Assembly (NCBI GenBank): GCA_036556695.1
Contig: DATBIY010000009.1
Location: 1 to 36,994, forward strand
DNA: 36,994 bases
Reading direction: 5' to 3'
Source: DASSCW01 sp036556695
GTDB lineage: Bacteria; Chloroflexota; Limnocylindria; QHBO01
Part shown: positions 18,117 through 25,580 of the stretch, one piece after another
Layout of the letters: every line of letters starts with the position of its first letter
How positions within the stretch are numbered: position 1 is the first letter of the stretch
Translations under genes and position numbers: made by a program
Notes under the pieces: generated by a model
What the model was told of the DNA's origin: nothing
Database searches by the model: none
What the model saw: the letters and a program-made list of their open reading frames with translations, nothing else

Positions 18117-18141
18117 AGTCGTTGGGAAACGGGCAGCAGCC

Positions 18142-18327
18142 TTACGTCTGCTGCAGGTTCGAACCGACGTTCTGGAAGATCTGGCTCACGATCGGGCCCA
18201 GGAAGATGAGGGCCACGATCACGATGATCGCGATGAGGGCCAGAAGCAGACCGTACTCGACGAGCGTCTGACCATCCTCATCCTCGCGGTGGAAGCGAGC
18301 AAGAAGAGTGCTGATGAACTGAAGCAT
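18142..18327 (-). CDS. flp: Flp/Fap-type major pilin
   Basis: 61 aa, typical of Flp pilins. An acidic leader ending EDEDG is followed by the processed N-terminus QTLVEYGLLLALIAIIVIVA, with the conserved Glu5-Tyr6 pair, then a short tail FLGPIVSQIFQNVGSNLQQT. A TadV/CpaA prepilin peptidase (not in this window) should cut after the Gly. AAAGGAGGT, a near-ideal Shine-Dalgarno, lies about 10-12 nt before ATG 18327, with a second AAGGA abutting the start, consistent with very high expression. It is monocistronic, with its own promoter and terminator, upstream of cpaB. Confidence 0.96.
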   Translation of the reverse strand: MLQFISTLLARFHREDEDGQTLVEYGLLLALIAIIVIVALIFLGPIVSQIFQNVGSNLQQT

Positions 18328-18433
18328 TCCTTCGCGATACCTCCTTTCCTTGGAGATTTGCCCGCGCAGCGTATGCGGGTTCTCGCGTCACCGAAATGAC
18401 TCGATGGTCCCAGACCGCTCGGGACGACCACGT

Positions 18434-18462
18434 ACCTTGGAGGGTAACCCGCACCCTGTCAA
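18434..18462 (-). promoter_or_regulatory. Possible promoter of the Flp pilin gene
   Basis: A consensus -35 TTGACA (18462-18457) with a 17-nt spacer to CAAGGT, a poor -10, about 110 nt upstream of the pilin ATG. GTACC overlaps the -10 area. The -35 is good and the -10 doubtful. Confidence 0.4.
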
Positions 18463-18485
18463 GGCCGCGGGCAAGCGCTTGGTCG

Positions 18486-18923
18486 CTAGCGCTGCGCAGC
18501 GCGGCGCAGCTCCGCCTCGATCTCGGTGCGGAAGCGGGCGCCGGCTGAGTGGCGGCTGAGCCAGCGCAGGTACTCGGGATCGCGTCGTGCGATCTGGGCG
18601 ATGGTGTAGCCCTCGTATCGGCCGAAGTCCAATGGCCGCTTGGCCGGATCGTCGCTCGGCGTCTGCGGGGTATAACCCTGCGCGATCGGCGGATTGGCAT
18701 GGCGTGCCAGTCGACGTTCGCGGTCATACAGCTCGCGAAGATCGGGCGTGCGGACTCGCGCGTACGCCGCGTTGAGCTCCGCCATCCGGCGTTCGTCGGC
18801 CGCGGATGACTGGCCGCCATCAGGGTGGTAGATCGCGGCCAGCGCGCGATATGCCGCGCGGATGACCTGCTGATGGGCGCGCGGATGGACCTCCAGGACC
18901 TCGTAGGCATCGCGATCGGTCAT
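18486..18923 (-). CDS. J-domain protein with ExoX-like C-terminal domain
   Basis: About 145 aa. Residues 1-70 form a J domain (DAYEVLEVHPRAHQQVIRAA, YRALAAIYHPDGG with the HPD triad at about 33-35, LNAAYARVRTPDLRELYD), which stimulates DnaK ATPase. After a linker, residues about 96-130 read LDFGRYEGYTIAQIARRDPE, then YLRWL, the pattern of the small ExoX-like C-terminal domain found after exonucleases and in stand-alone proteins. There is no zinc finger or substrate domain, so this is not DnaJ itself. A TATGAT box 8 nt before ATG 18923 suggests a leaderless transcript. Substrate unknown. Confidence 0.82.
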   Translation of the reverse strand: MTDRDAYEVLEVHPRAHQQVIRAAYRALAAIYHPDGGQSSAADERRMAELNAAYARVRTPDLRELYDRERRLARHANPPIAQGYTPQTPSDDPAKRPLDFGRYEGYTIAQIARRDPEYLRWLSRHSAGARFRTEIEAELRRAAQR

Positions 18924-18931
18924 CGGCGCGA

Positions 18932-18937
18932 ATCATA
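18932..18937 (-). promoter_or_regulatory. Candidate -10 (TATGAT), leaderless start of J-domain gene
   Basis: TATGAT on the minus strand, 8 nt before ATG 18923, with no Shine-Dalgarno in between. Confidence 0.5.
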
Positions 18938-19000
18938 GGATCCCGGGCCAGCCATGCCGCGGGCGAATGGGCGCGCCGGAAAAGAGCCGGGGAAAGATGA

Positions 19001-19028
19001 GGGAGCCGTGCCTTTCGACACGGCTCCC
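19001..19028 (-). terminator. Hairpin downstream of the NarL-type regulator
   Basis: A perfect 10-bp stem GGGAGCCGTG / CACGGCTCCC with an 8-nt loop, 165 nt past the regulator stop. The minus strand continues TCATCTTTCC, a weak U-rich stretch. Likely terminator of the kinase-regulator operon. The 19029-19192 stretch holds no supported gene. Confidence 0.5.
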
Positions 19029-19192
19029 ACACCGGAGGAGGAGACCCCGAGGCATCCGCCGGCTCGCGAACCAGAGGCTGCCTCGTTGATGAACGTTGCC
19101 GAGATACCCCGAACAACGTGGGGGAAGCGTATGAGGGCCTCAACAGCCGATCCATGGCACCTCCGTACCACGGCCGGGCATGACCTTCCGGG

Positions 19193-20014
19193 TCAGTCCT
19201 CGGGGATCTTGATCCAGCCCTGGCGCATGGCATAGACCACGGCCTGGGTGCGGTCGTTCACCGAGAGCTTGCGCAGGATGGACGACATGTGGTTCTTCAC
19301 CGTCTGCTCCGAAATGGAGAGGGCGTAGGCCACCTGCTTGTTGGTCATGCCCTGGGCGATGTTGTCCAGGATCTCGACCTCTCGCGGCGAGAGGGGCGCG
19401 AAGATCGGCTGGGCATCGGCTCCGTAGACCGCCAGCTCGCGGAACTCCTTGAGGACGCGCGAGGCGACGGCCGGCTTGGAGAAGACCTTGTCGTTGATCA
19501 GGTACTCGCCCGAGCGGACGCGCCGGATGATCGCGATGAGATCCGAAGGATCGATGTCCTTGAGCACGTAGGCGGCGGCACCCGCCTTGATGGCGTCGAA
19601 CAGCTGGTCCTCGTCGTCGCCGGGAGCCAGCACGATGACGCCGGTGTGCGGCAGCTCACGCTTGATGCGCTGCGTGGTCTCGATGCCGTTCGGCGCGGGC
19701 AGCGAGAGGTCCATCAGGATGACGTCCGGCGTCAGCTCCTCGACGGTGGCGATGGCCTCGCGGCCGGAACCGGCCTCGCCCACCACCTCGATGTCGCTCT
19801 CCAGCTCGAGGATGTTGCGCACGCCACGCCGGAACAGGGTGTGCCCGTCCACGATCACGACGCGGGTCTTGCCGCTGGCCTGTCGGCGATCACCACCCCG
19901 ACGCCGCTCCTGCACCGGCGTCTCCGACGCTTCCTGGGCGTCCACCTGGGTCTGCTCCACCATCTCCTCCTTGGGCTTGGTCACATCTTCGCTGGTTCGC
20001 GTCTTGACAGTCAT
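19193..20014 (-). CDS. NarL/LuxR-type response regulator with atypical receiver
   Basis: About 273 aa. A disordered, charged N-terminal extension of about 48 residues precedes the receiver. The phospho-acceptor is present (VILMDLSLPAPNG) and so is the Lys (AAAYVLKDIDP). However, the usual Asp-Asp pair reads VDGH, so one acid is Gly, and the Thr/Ser switch position reads VLAPGDD, so it is Ala. The C-terminal LuxR helix-turn-helix is normal (LSPREVEILDNIAQGMTNKQ, then VAYALSISEQTVKNHMSSIL). GGAGG lies 10 nt before ATG 20014, 24 nt after the kinase stop, so the two form an operon. The receiver may respond weakly or without classical phosphorylation. Confidence 0.88.
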   Translation of the reverse strand: MTVKTRTSEDVTKPKEEMVEQTQVDAQEASETPVQERRRGGDRRQASGKTRVVIVDGHTLFRRGVRNILELESDIEVVGEAGSGREAIATVEELTPDVILMDLSLPAPNGIETTQRIKRELPHTGVIVLAPGDDEDQLFDAIKAGAAAYVLKDIDPSDLIAIIRRVRSGEYLINDKVFSKPAVASRVLKEFRELAVYGADAQPIFAPLSPREVEILDNIAQGMTNKQVAYALSISEQTVKNHMSSILRKLSVNDRTQAVVYAMRQGWIKIPED

Positions 20015-20038
20015 GGGATTTGAACCTCCGGATCCTCT

Positions 20039-21049
20039 CTAGCGTTCCGGGAGACGCAGCAGGATCCGCGTCCCCTCCCCCTGGCGCGACTCGATGCGCA
20101 GCTGCAATTCCATCAGCTCCGCCCGCTCGCGCATGAAGTGCAGCCCGAAGTTGCGACTGGCACCCGATGCCAGGCGCATCACGTCGAAGCCACGTCCGTT
20201 GTCGCCAATGACGAGCTGGCCGTTCTCCAGGCCGATCCAGACCTCGCTGGCAGCCGAATGCTTGCGCACGTTCTGCAGGGCCTCCTGCACGATGCGCAGG
20301 ACCGATGCCTTCTGGTCCGGCGTCAGCTTCTCGTCGATGCCGTTGAGTGATACGTCCACGGAAATGCCGTGGCGCGCGGCGAAGGCCCGACCATGCTCAC
20401 CGATGGCCTGGGCCAGCCCCATGTCGACGGCCGGCGGCCGCAGGTCGGCGATGAAGCCACGAACCTCGTCCAGGCCCTCGCGCAGCATGGTCCGCAGGAA
20501 CGAGAGCTCGGCATGGGCAGTCCGCGGCGAGTCCTCGACCACGCGGTCGAGGTACTCCACCTGGAAGATGGCGTTGGTCAGGACCTGCGCCGGTCCGTCA
20601 TGAATCTCTTCTGCCAGCCGCTGCCGTTCGGCTTCCTGGGCCTGGATGATGCGCAGCGGTCCGGCCGAGTCGTCCGCGTCCGACATGGTGGGCTCGGCGA
20701 CGGATGCCGCCGGGCTGGAAAGGTAGGTGGCCAGCAGCTCGAGCTGCCGCGCCGCGGTGTCCATCCGCTTCAGGCGTTCCTGCAGCGTGCCCAGCTGACG
20801 GCCCAGCTCCTCGTGCCGAACTCGCAGGCGCTCGGTGGCCGCGGCCGACACACGCGACGAGGTGGTGTGCTGGCCGTTCAGCCGTTCGCGGAGATGCACC
20901 CAGTCCTCCAGGCGCACCCGGTACTCGCGACGGAAGCGGTCCGCCAGGTCGCGCATGCGCCGCGCGTCGCGGCGAACCGTGTCGGTCGCCTGCGCGTGGA
21001 TGCGCTCGATGCTGATGGCCGGCGAACCGGCCGTTGCGGTCTTTGGCAA
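20039..21049 (-). CDS. Cytoplasmic DegS-like sensor histidine kinase (HisKA_3)
   Basis: About 336 aa with no membrane helix. The N-terminal half is a long amphipathic coiled coil (about 20-130) like the DegS sensor. The dimerisation/phospho-acceptor motif is ERQRLAEEIHDGPAQVLTNA, with the HDGPAQ seen in DegS. The ATPase domain has IVQEALQNVRKHS (N-box), GDNGRGFD (G1) and NFGLHFMRERAELM (G2). Start is uncertain: the frame opens at TTG 21130, but the first 27 residues look non-coding and overlap a palindromic promoter-like region, so TTG 21049 with AGGACGG upstream is preferred. Partner of the regulator at 19193. Signal unknown; DegS-type kinases often read intracellular or surface-contact cues. 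Confidence 0.82.
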   Translation of the reverse strand: MPKTATAGSPAISIERIHAQATDTVRRDARRMRDLADRFRREYRVRLEDWVHLRERLNGQHTTSSRVSAAATERLRVRHEELGRQLGTLQERLKRMDTAARQLELLATYLSSPAASVAEPTMSDADDSAGPLRIIQAQEAERQRLAEEIHDGPAQVLTNAIFQVEYLDRVVEDSPRTAHAELSFLRTMLREGLDEVRGFIADLRPPAVDMGLAQAIGEHGRAFAARHGISVDVSLNGIDEKLTPDQKASVLRIVQEALQNVRKHSAASEVWIGLENGQLVIGDNGRGFDVMRLASGASRNFGLHFMRERAELMELQLRIESRQGEGTRILLRLPER

Positions 21050-21115
21050 GGCCTTCCGTCCTGGAGTACGGGTCCGGCTCTGGTACCGGACCTCGCATCC
21101 ATCCTGTCGGCCCCA

Positions 21116-21155
21116 GTTGACGCGGGTCAACAGTACTAAGGGCGCCGGAAGTACT
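21116..21155. promoter_or_regulatory. Palindrome and paired AGTACT sites upstream of the DegS-like kinase
   Basis: GTTGAC-GCGG-GTCAAC (21116-21131) is a perfect 6-4-6 inverted repeat that contains a TTGACC -35-like box on the minus strand. Two AGTACT palindromes (21132-21137 and 21150-21155) lie 18 bp apart just upstream. The 10-mer GGTCAACAGT is identical to one upstream of cpaB. Possible autoregulatory operator. Confidence 0.4.
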
Positions 21156-22755
21156 ACTCCGCACGCAGCTCAGGCCCGCGGTTGACCGAGAACACGCGTA
21201 CGCCGGGCGCCTCGAAGCGCAGCCGGCCCATGAACCGCGGGTGCGAGCCGGCGAGGTCGGTGGCCGATGTGCCATCCCACAGTCCCAGCGGATCCCGGGA
21301 CTCGCCGGGCTCGAGCGTGACCACCACCCAGCGGACGTCGTACCCGTGCACGACCTGGTCGACGATCGCGTACCGATCGAACGGCGGCGCCACCGCCGGG
21401 TTGCCGGTCAGCAGGTTGAGCCGCGCCGGGTCCAATGCCATGACCACGTCCTCCGACTCGGCCTCCTGGCGCAGGTAGGCGGCAGCAGCCTCCAGCCGCG
21501 AGACGTCGGTACGCCACATCACCAGCAGGGCGACAGAGCTGACGACCGACACCAGCACCGAGCTCGCCAGGCCCACCACCAGCAGGAACCGATGCGTCTG
21601 CGGCCGCCCCAGGAAGCGCCACCAGCGAGCGAGCGCGGACCCCAGCGGCGCTACGGCGGCGACGCCCAGTGGAAATGCGAAGGGCAGCCAGGCCGGCGCC
21701 GAGTGCATGAATGCGCCCTTCGGCGCATGGAAGGTGAAGACCAGCCCCATTACCACGAACATGACGAGCCAGTAGGCGATGAACGGCCGCAGCTCCCGCC
21801 GCCCACGCTCCAGCCACAGCCCGGCGAGGAAGGTCACGCCGAAGAGCCCGGCCATGACGGAGAGGGTGCGGCCCAGCAGCTCCCCCCAGGACGCCAGCTT
21901 GGAGCCGATGATGGCCACCGGCCCGCTGGCCAGGTAGCTTGCCGGCGACGGGTTCGATTCCAGGGAGAACTGCTGGTTGTAGGTGGTGATCCACAAGGTG
22001 TGCCCGCCGGCTGACGGGAGTGGGCTGCCGAAAACCGCCAGGTCTCGGATGAGCCACGGCGCCAGCACCAGCAGCGCGGCAGCCGCGGAGGCCACACCGG
22101 CCACGAAGCCTATGCGTCCCGCGCCACGCTGCTGCCACCAGGCGACGGCAGGGGCCACGGCCAGCAGCAGGCCGTCGATGCGGGCGAGCGTCGCCAGCCC
22201 CACGCAGGCGCCGGCAGCCACCAGCCAGGCGGCGGGCCGCTCCGCTCGAGTGGCGCGCATGGAGGCGTACAGTGCGGCCGCGCCGGCCACCCCGAACACG
22301 GCGAAGTTCTCGACCAGGGGATACATGACCAGCAGCGGGCCGGCGAAGATCGCCAGCCAGGCGGCGGGCATCGCCACCCATCGGCTCCGCCAGACCTCCC
22401 AGCCGACGAGATAGGTCAGCGGCACCAGCAGGGTCGAGAGCAGCACCATGGGGATCTGGCCTGCAGCCCAGCTGGGGCCCAGCAGCGCCATCGGTCCAGC
22501 GGCCACGATGGAGGTCAGGGGCATCCAGTGGCCGTTGCTCGGGACCGGGAGCATGGGGTTCACGGGCAGCGTGCCGCCCACCTCGAGGAAGCTCCACAGC
22601 ACCGGGACGGTGAAGCCATGGCCGTCCGCCAGGCGCCCCGCCACCAGGGTGTAGTAGGCCGCGTCGACGTACGGCGGGGAGGGGGTCAGGAGTGCGGCCA
22701 GCGCGCGAGCCACCAGCGCCAGCGCGGTGAGGAGCACGAGATCGCGGCGGATCAC
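21154..22755 (-). CDS. GT39/PMT-like polytopic glycosyltransferase (GT-C fold)
   Basis: About 533 aa with roughly 10-12 membrane helices. The first outer loop carries the acidic motif (PSPPYVDAAYYTLVAGRLAD) expected for a GT-C catalytic Asp. Later loops have ENFAVFGVAGAAALYASMRA and HAPKGAFMHSAPAW, and a soluble C-terminal portion (about 430-533) follows. Such enzymes move a sugar from a polyprenyl-phosphate donor on the outer membrane face; donor and acceptor cannot be read from sequence. GTG 22755 overlaps the upstream gene's TGA as GTGA, so it is translationally coupled to it; the longer frame to 22803 is unlikely. Confidence 0.78.
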   Translation of the reverse strand: MIRRDLVLLTALALVARALAALLTPSPPYVDAAYYTLVAGRLADGHGFTVPVLWSFLEVGGTLPVNPMLPVPSNGHWMPLTSIVAAGPMALLGPSWAAGQIPMVLLSTLLVPLTYLVGWEVWRSRWVAMPAAWLAIFAGPLLVMYPLVENFAVFGVAGAAALYASMRATRAERPAAWLVAAGACVGLATLARIDGLLLAVAPAVAWWQQRGAGRIGFVAGVASAAAALLVLAPWLIRDLAVFGSPLPSAGGHTLWITTYNQQFSLESNPSPASYLASGPVAIIGSKLASWGELLGRTLSVMAGLFGVTFLAGLWLERGRRELRPFIAYWLVMFVVMGLVFTFHAPKGAFMHSAPAWLPFAFPLGVAAVAPLGSALARWWRFLGRPQTHRFLLVVGLASSVLVSVVSSVALLVMWRTDVSRLEAAAAYLRQEAESEDVVMALDPARLNLLTGNPAVAPPFDRYAIVDQVVHGYDVRWVVVTLEPGESRDPLGLWDGTSATDLAGSHPRFMGRLRFEAPGVRVFSVNRGPELRAE

Positions 22756-24275
22756 CGGCGCACCCAGATGGCGGCCGTACTGTCGGCGTACACGCGCTCC
22801 CACATCGGAGAATCGTCGAACCAGGCCGCCAGCCGCCAGTCCGGCGGCAGTACCGCATGGTCGATGTCGTAGCGGTCAAAGATGCTCTGCGGGTCGACCT
22901 CCAGGCCGATGACGGAGACGTACATGCGCAGTAGGTCATCGCCGTAGAGGTCGGCGCGCCCGTCCATGAAGATCGTGTGGTCGGGCCGGTGCTGGCCGAT
23001 GTACCCGCCCCACTCATATCTGTTGAAGATGCGCTGACCCGGCTCGTTCGCGTCCATCCAGGCCACGGCATCGGCGGGCAGGCCACGGGCGATCTCGCTC
23101 GCCTGGGCTCCGGGATTGACGCGGGCCAGCGAGACCCCAAGGCCGATGACTACCAGCAGCCCGACGAGCACCATGTTGACGATTCCCAGGCCGCCGCTGC
23201 GCGGACGTGCGAGCCGCGCCAGCATCGGCGCGAAGCGCTGGCCAATGGGCGTTGCGGAGATGGCGGGTGACAGGACAACCGCGGTGACGGCCGCACCGAT
23301 GGGCCCGACAATCAGCAGGAAGCGGATCGCCTGCCAGGCCATGATCGTCAGGCCGAACAGGATGAACGCGTCCGCTGTGCGCAGCCGGCGGCGTCCGAAG
23401 ACGAGCGACGGCAGCACGGCGACCAGCACGAATCCCAGCAGCAGCCAGCCGAACAGCGTGTCGAGCGAGGCGGGGAACCACTCCATGACGTAGCGGTTCA
23501 GTGCCGTGATGCTCAGCGTGTAGAGCGGGTAGCCGTAAAGGTCCACGCCATTCGGGTTGAGGACCAGCACTGCGGCGCTGAGCAGCATGGCGACCAACAG
23601 GTCGCGCAGCTGCCGCCAGCCGAGTGGCTGCCGGCCTTCCAGCTGCCTTCCCCAGACGCCATCGACGGCCTCTCCCACCAGCACCGCACCGGCGAGGAGG
23701 AAGAGCAGCACCCACCCGGCATGCAGGTTCGCCCACACGATGGCGACCAGCGGCAGCCCCACCAGCCAGCGGCGGCGCGGGTCGACCTGGTAGCGCCACA
23801 GCAGCCACACGACCACGCTGGCCATCAGGAGGTCCAGCACCTGCACCCGGACGCCCATCACCGGTCCGGCCAGGACAAGGCCGATGCTCAGCCAGATGAT
23901 GCGGCTCAGCCAGCCGATGCCCGGCACGCGCAGCTCGATGGCCCGCCACAGCACCCGGAACGAGAGCAGCGTGAAGGCGCCGAACAGGAAGCTCAGCAGC
24001 GTGTCGCCCCACGGCCCGAGCTGGTGGCCGATGGCCAGGATCACGTTCGCCAGCCAGTCCTGGCTGGTCCACGGCTGCCCGGGAGCCACGATGCTCCAGC
24101 TGTCGCTGCGCGGGACGCCGCCGGTCGCCAGGACATCCTGCCCGGCACGGATGTGCCACCACACGTCGCCGTCGATGAGGGGCCAGGTGGCTCGTGGCAG
24201 GACCGCCGCCACGAAGAACGCGACGATCGCCACGGTCGCGGCCGCGACGCCGCGCGGCTCCGCCCTGGATGACAT
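22752..24275 (-). CDS. Polytopic membrane protein, 'DxWWH' GT-C-like family
   Basis: About 507 aa with roughly 11 membrane helices. Early outer loop LIDGDVWWHIRAGQDVLATG and PWTSQDWLANVIL, central WANLHAGWVLLF, NPNGVDLYGYPLY, and a C-terminal soluble segment with NRYEWGGYIG and FMDGRADLYGDDLLRMY. The same motif order occurs in the protein at 25581-27104, so the two are paralogues. The layout (loop-1 acid, many helices, C-terminal outer domain) resembles GT-C glycosyltransferases, but I do not recognise a characterised member. ATG 24275 follows TAGACT by 7 nt, a leaderless-type start. First gene of a two-gene operon with 21154. Confidence 0.72.
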   Translation of the reverse strand: MSSRAEPRGVAAATVAIVAFFVAAVLPRATWPLIDGDVWWHIRAGQDVLATGGVPRSDSWSIVAPGQPWTSQDWLANVILAIGHQLGPWGDTLLSFLFGAFTLLSFRVLWRAIELRVPGIGWLSRIIWLSIGLVLAGPVMGVRVQVLDLLMASVVVWLLWRYQVDPRRRWLVGLPLVAIVWANLHAGWVLLFLLAGAVLVGEAVDGVWGRQLEGRQPLGWRQLRDLLVAMLLSAAVLVLNPNGVDLYGYPLYTLSITALNRYVMEWFPASLDTLFGWLLLGFVLVAVLPSLVFGRRRLRTADAFILFGLTIMAWQAIRFLLIVGPIGAAVTAVVLSPAISATPIGQRFAPMLARLARPRSGGLGIVNMVLVGLLVVIGLGVSLARVNPGAQASEIARGLPADAVAWMDANEPGQRIFNRYEWGGYIGQHRPDHTIFMDGRADLYGDDLLRMYVSVIGLEVDPQSIFDRYDIDHAVLPPDWRLAAWFDDSPMWERVYADSTAAIWVRR

Positions 24276-24282
24276 GCGCCGG

Positions 24283-24288
24283 AGTCTA
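24283..24288 (-). promoter_or_regulatory. Candidate -10 (TAGACT) for the gene starting at 24275
   Basis: TAGACT on the minus strand, 7 nt before ATG 24275. The same hexamer precedes ATG 25581. Confidence 0.45.
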
Positions 24289-24339
24289 GGCGCGGGTGGG
24301 TGCGTCCCGTCACCACCCCGAAGTACTGGCGCGCGGTGC

Positions 24340-24345
24340 TAGCCT
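24340..24345 (+). promoter_or_regulatory. Candidate -10 (TAGCCT) for the gene starting at 24354
   Basis: TAGCCT, 8 nt before ATG 24354. It sits in a short divergent region shared with the promoter at 24283-24288. Confidence 0.4.
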
Positions 24346-24353
24346 CCGGCGGC

Positions 24354-25463
24354 ATGCGGATGCTGGGTGCCTACGCGCTGATCGCGGCGATGGTCGCCGT
24401 GGTGTTCGCGGCCGGCATTTTGGGCGGAGGCTTCCGGGCCGTCGAGCGCTCCGACTACATGACCTACCACGTCGCCGCCCGCATCGTGCTGGACGGCAAC
24501 GGGGCGTGCCTCTACGACGTCGCCTGCCAGGAGGCAGAGCAGCGCGAGCTGATCGGCGAGGAGTCGTCCTTCGAGCGCGGCGCGCTGCCGTTCAACTCTC
24601 CGCCCTGGCTGGCGGCTGTGCTGCTGCCGCTTGGCTTGCTGCCGCTGCACCTGGCCTTCGCGCTGTTCACCGTCGCCTCGCTGCTGGTTCTGGCCGCCGC
24701 CGTGTGGCGTGCTGCTCCCGGCGCCATCTCGCAGCGCCTGGTCACAAGCCTCCTGGTGCTCACCGCCTGGCCAACGGTGATGGGCGCGATCCGCGGCCAG
24801 TCGACCATCCTGGTCGTCGCGCTGCTGGCCATCGCCGTGGTGGGTTCGGGGATCGCACTTGGCCTCAGCGCCCTGAAGCCGACGCTCGGTCCGCTGTGGG
24901 CGGTCTGGCTGCTGGCCATGCGTCGCTGGCGGGAGCTGGCCGTGGCTACGCTGCTTGTGGCTGCGCTGGTCGCACTGGCCGCGCTGGTCGTCTCGCCGCA
25001 GGCCGTGGCCGCGTACCCCGCTCACCTCCTGGGCGTGGCTGCACCCGACGCCGTTGGCGTGCACGTGGACGAGATGATCAACTGGCGTGGCGCTGCCGAG
25101 CGGCTGGGCACGGGGCCGTGGCTCTACGTGGCCGGCACCATTGCCACGGTGGTCGTGGTTGCTTTCGCCTGGATCAGCTCACGCTCACCGGCCATGGCCG
25201 CGGCCGCCGCCTTCATCGCCACGCCGCTGGTCATCCCGCACGCCAACCAGCACGAGGCCATCCTGGCCGAGATGGGCGTGGTGCTGGCCATCGGCGCCGC
25301 GGGCAGCGTCCGGAATCGGGTTGCGGCCGGTGCCGTGGCCTCGCACGCGGTCCTGTGGGCAGGGCCGGTGTTGCCGGCGCAGGCATCAGCCTGGCTGCTT
25401 TTCGCGGCCCTGCTGGTGTGGCTTGGGGGGCTGGCCTGGCTGGCGGTGCGCGAACCCGGCTAG
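24354..25463 (+). CDS. GT87 (DUF2029) polyprenyl-phosphate-sugar mannosyltransferase-like protein
   Basis: About 369 aa with roughly 9-10 membrane helices. After the first helix the outer loop has RSDYMTYHVAARIVLDG with the catalytic-type Asp, then ALPFNSPPWLAAVLLPLGLL, AIRGQSTILVVALL and ALGLSALKPTLGP, all typical of GT87. PimE and related GT87 enzymes use lipid-phosphate mannose outside the membrane. It is longer than its GT87 neighbours and has an extra outer loop (CLYDVACQEAEQ). Start is ATG 24354; the frame continues upstream without coding character. It diverges from 24275 and may precede 25581 as a separate unit. Confidence 0.8.
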   Translation: MRMLGAYALIAAMVAVVFAAGILGGGFRAVERSDYMTYHVAARIVLDGNGACLYDVACQEAEQRELIGEESSFERGALPFNSPPWLAAVLLPLGLLPLHLAFALFTVASLLVLAAAVWRAAPGAISQRLVTSLLVLTAWPTVMGAIRGQSTILVVALLAIAVVGSGIALGLSALKPTLGPLWAVWLLAMRRWRELAVATLLVAALVALAALVVSPQAVAAYPAHLLGVAAPDAVGVHVDEMINWRGAAERLGTGPWLYVAGTIATVVVVAFAWISSRSPAMAAAAAFIATPLVIPHANQHEAILAEMGVVLAIGAAGSVRNRVAAGAVASHAVLWAGPVLPAQASAWLLFAALLVWLGGLAWLAVREPG

Positions 25464-25566
25464 GGGCATCCAGCTTGGGACCGAGCCATCGCCTTGCACC
25501 GTGCGGGTCGTGCCATCGCGGTCCGCGGGGTACTTCCGTCGGGTACCGGTGCCTCGGCGCACCGAC

Positions 25567-25572
25567 TAGACT
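25567..25572 (+). promoter_or_regulatory. Candidate -10 (TAGACT) for the gene starting at 25581
   Basis: TAGACT, 8 nt before ATG 25581. GGTACC (25542-25547) and a GGTACTT lie further upstream in the 117-nt spacer, which holds nothing else. Confidence 0.45.
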
Positions 25573-25580
25573 CGCGGCCG

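Noticed and set aside
18820..19233. 137-codon minus-strand frame downstream of the NarL-type regulator
   Set aside because: It has a GGAGG before an internal ATG (MDRLLRPSYA), but the product is Pro/Arg/Ser-rich, crosses the terminator hairpin and overlaps the J-domain gene.
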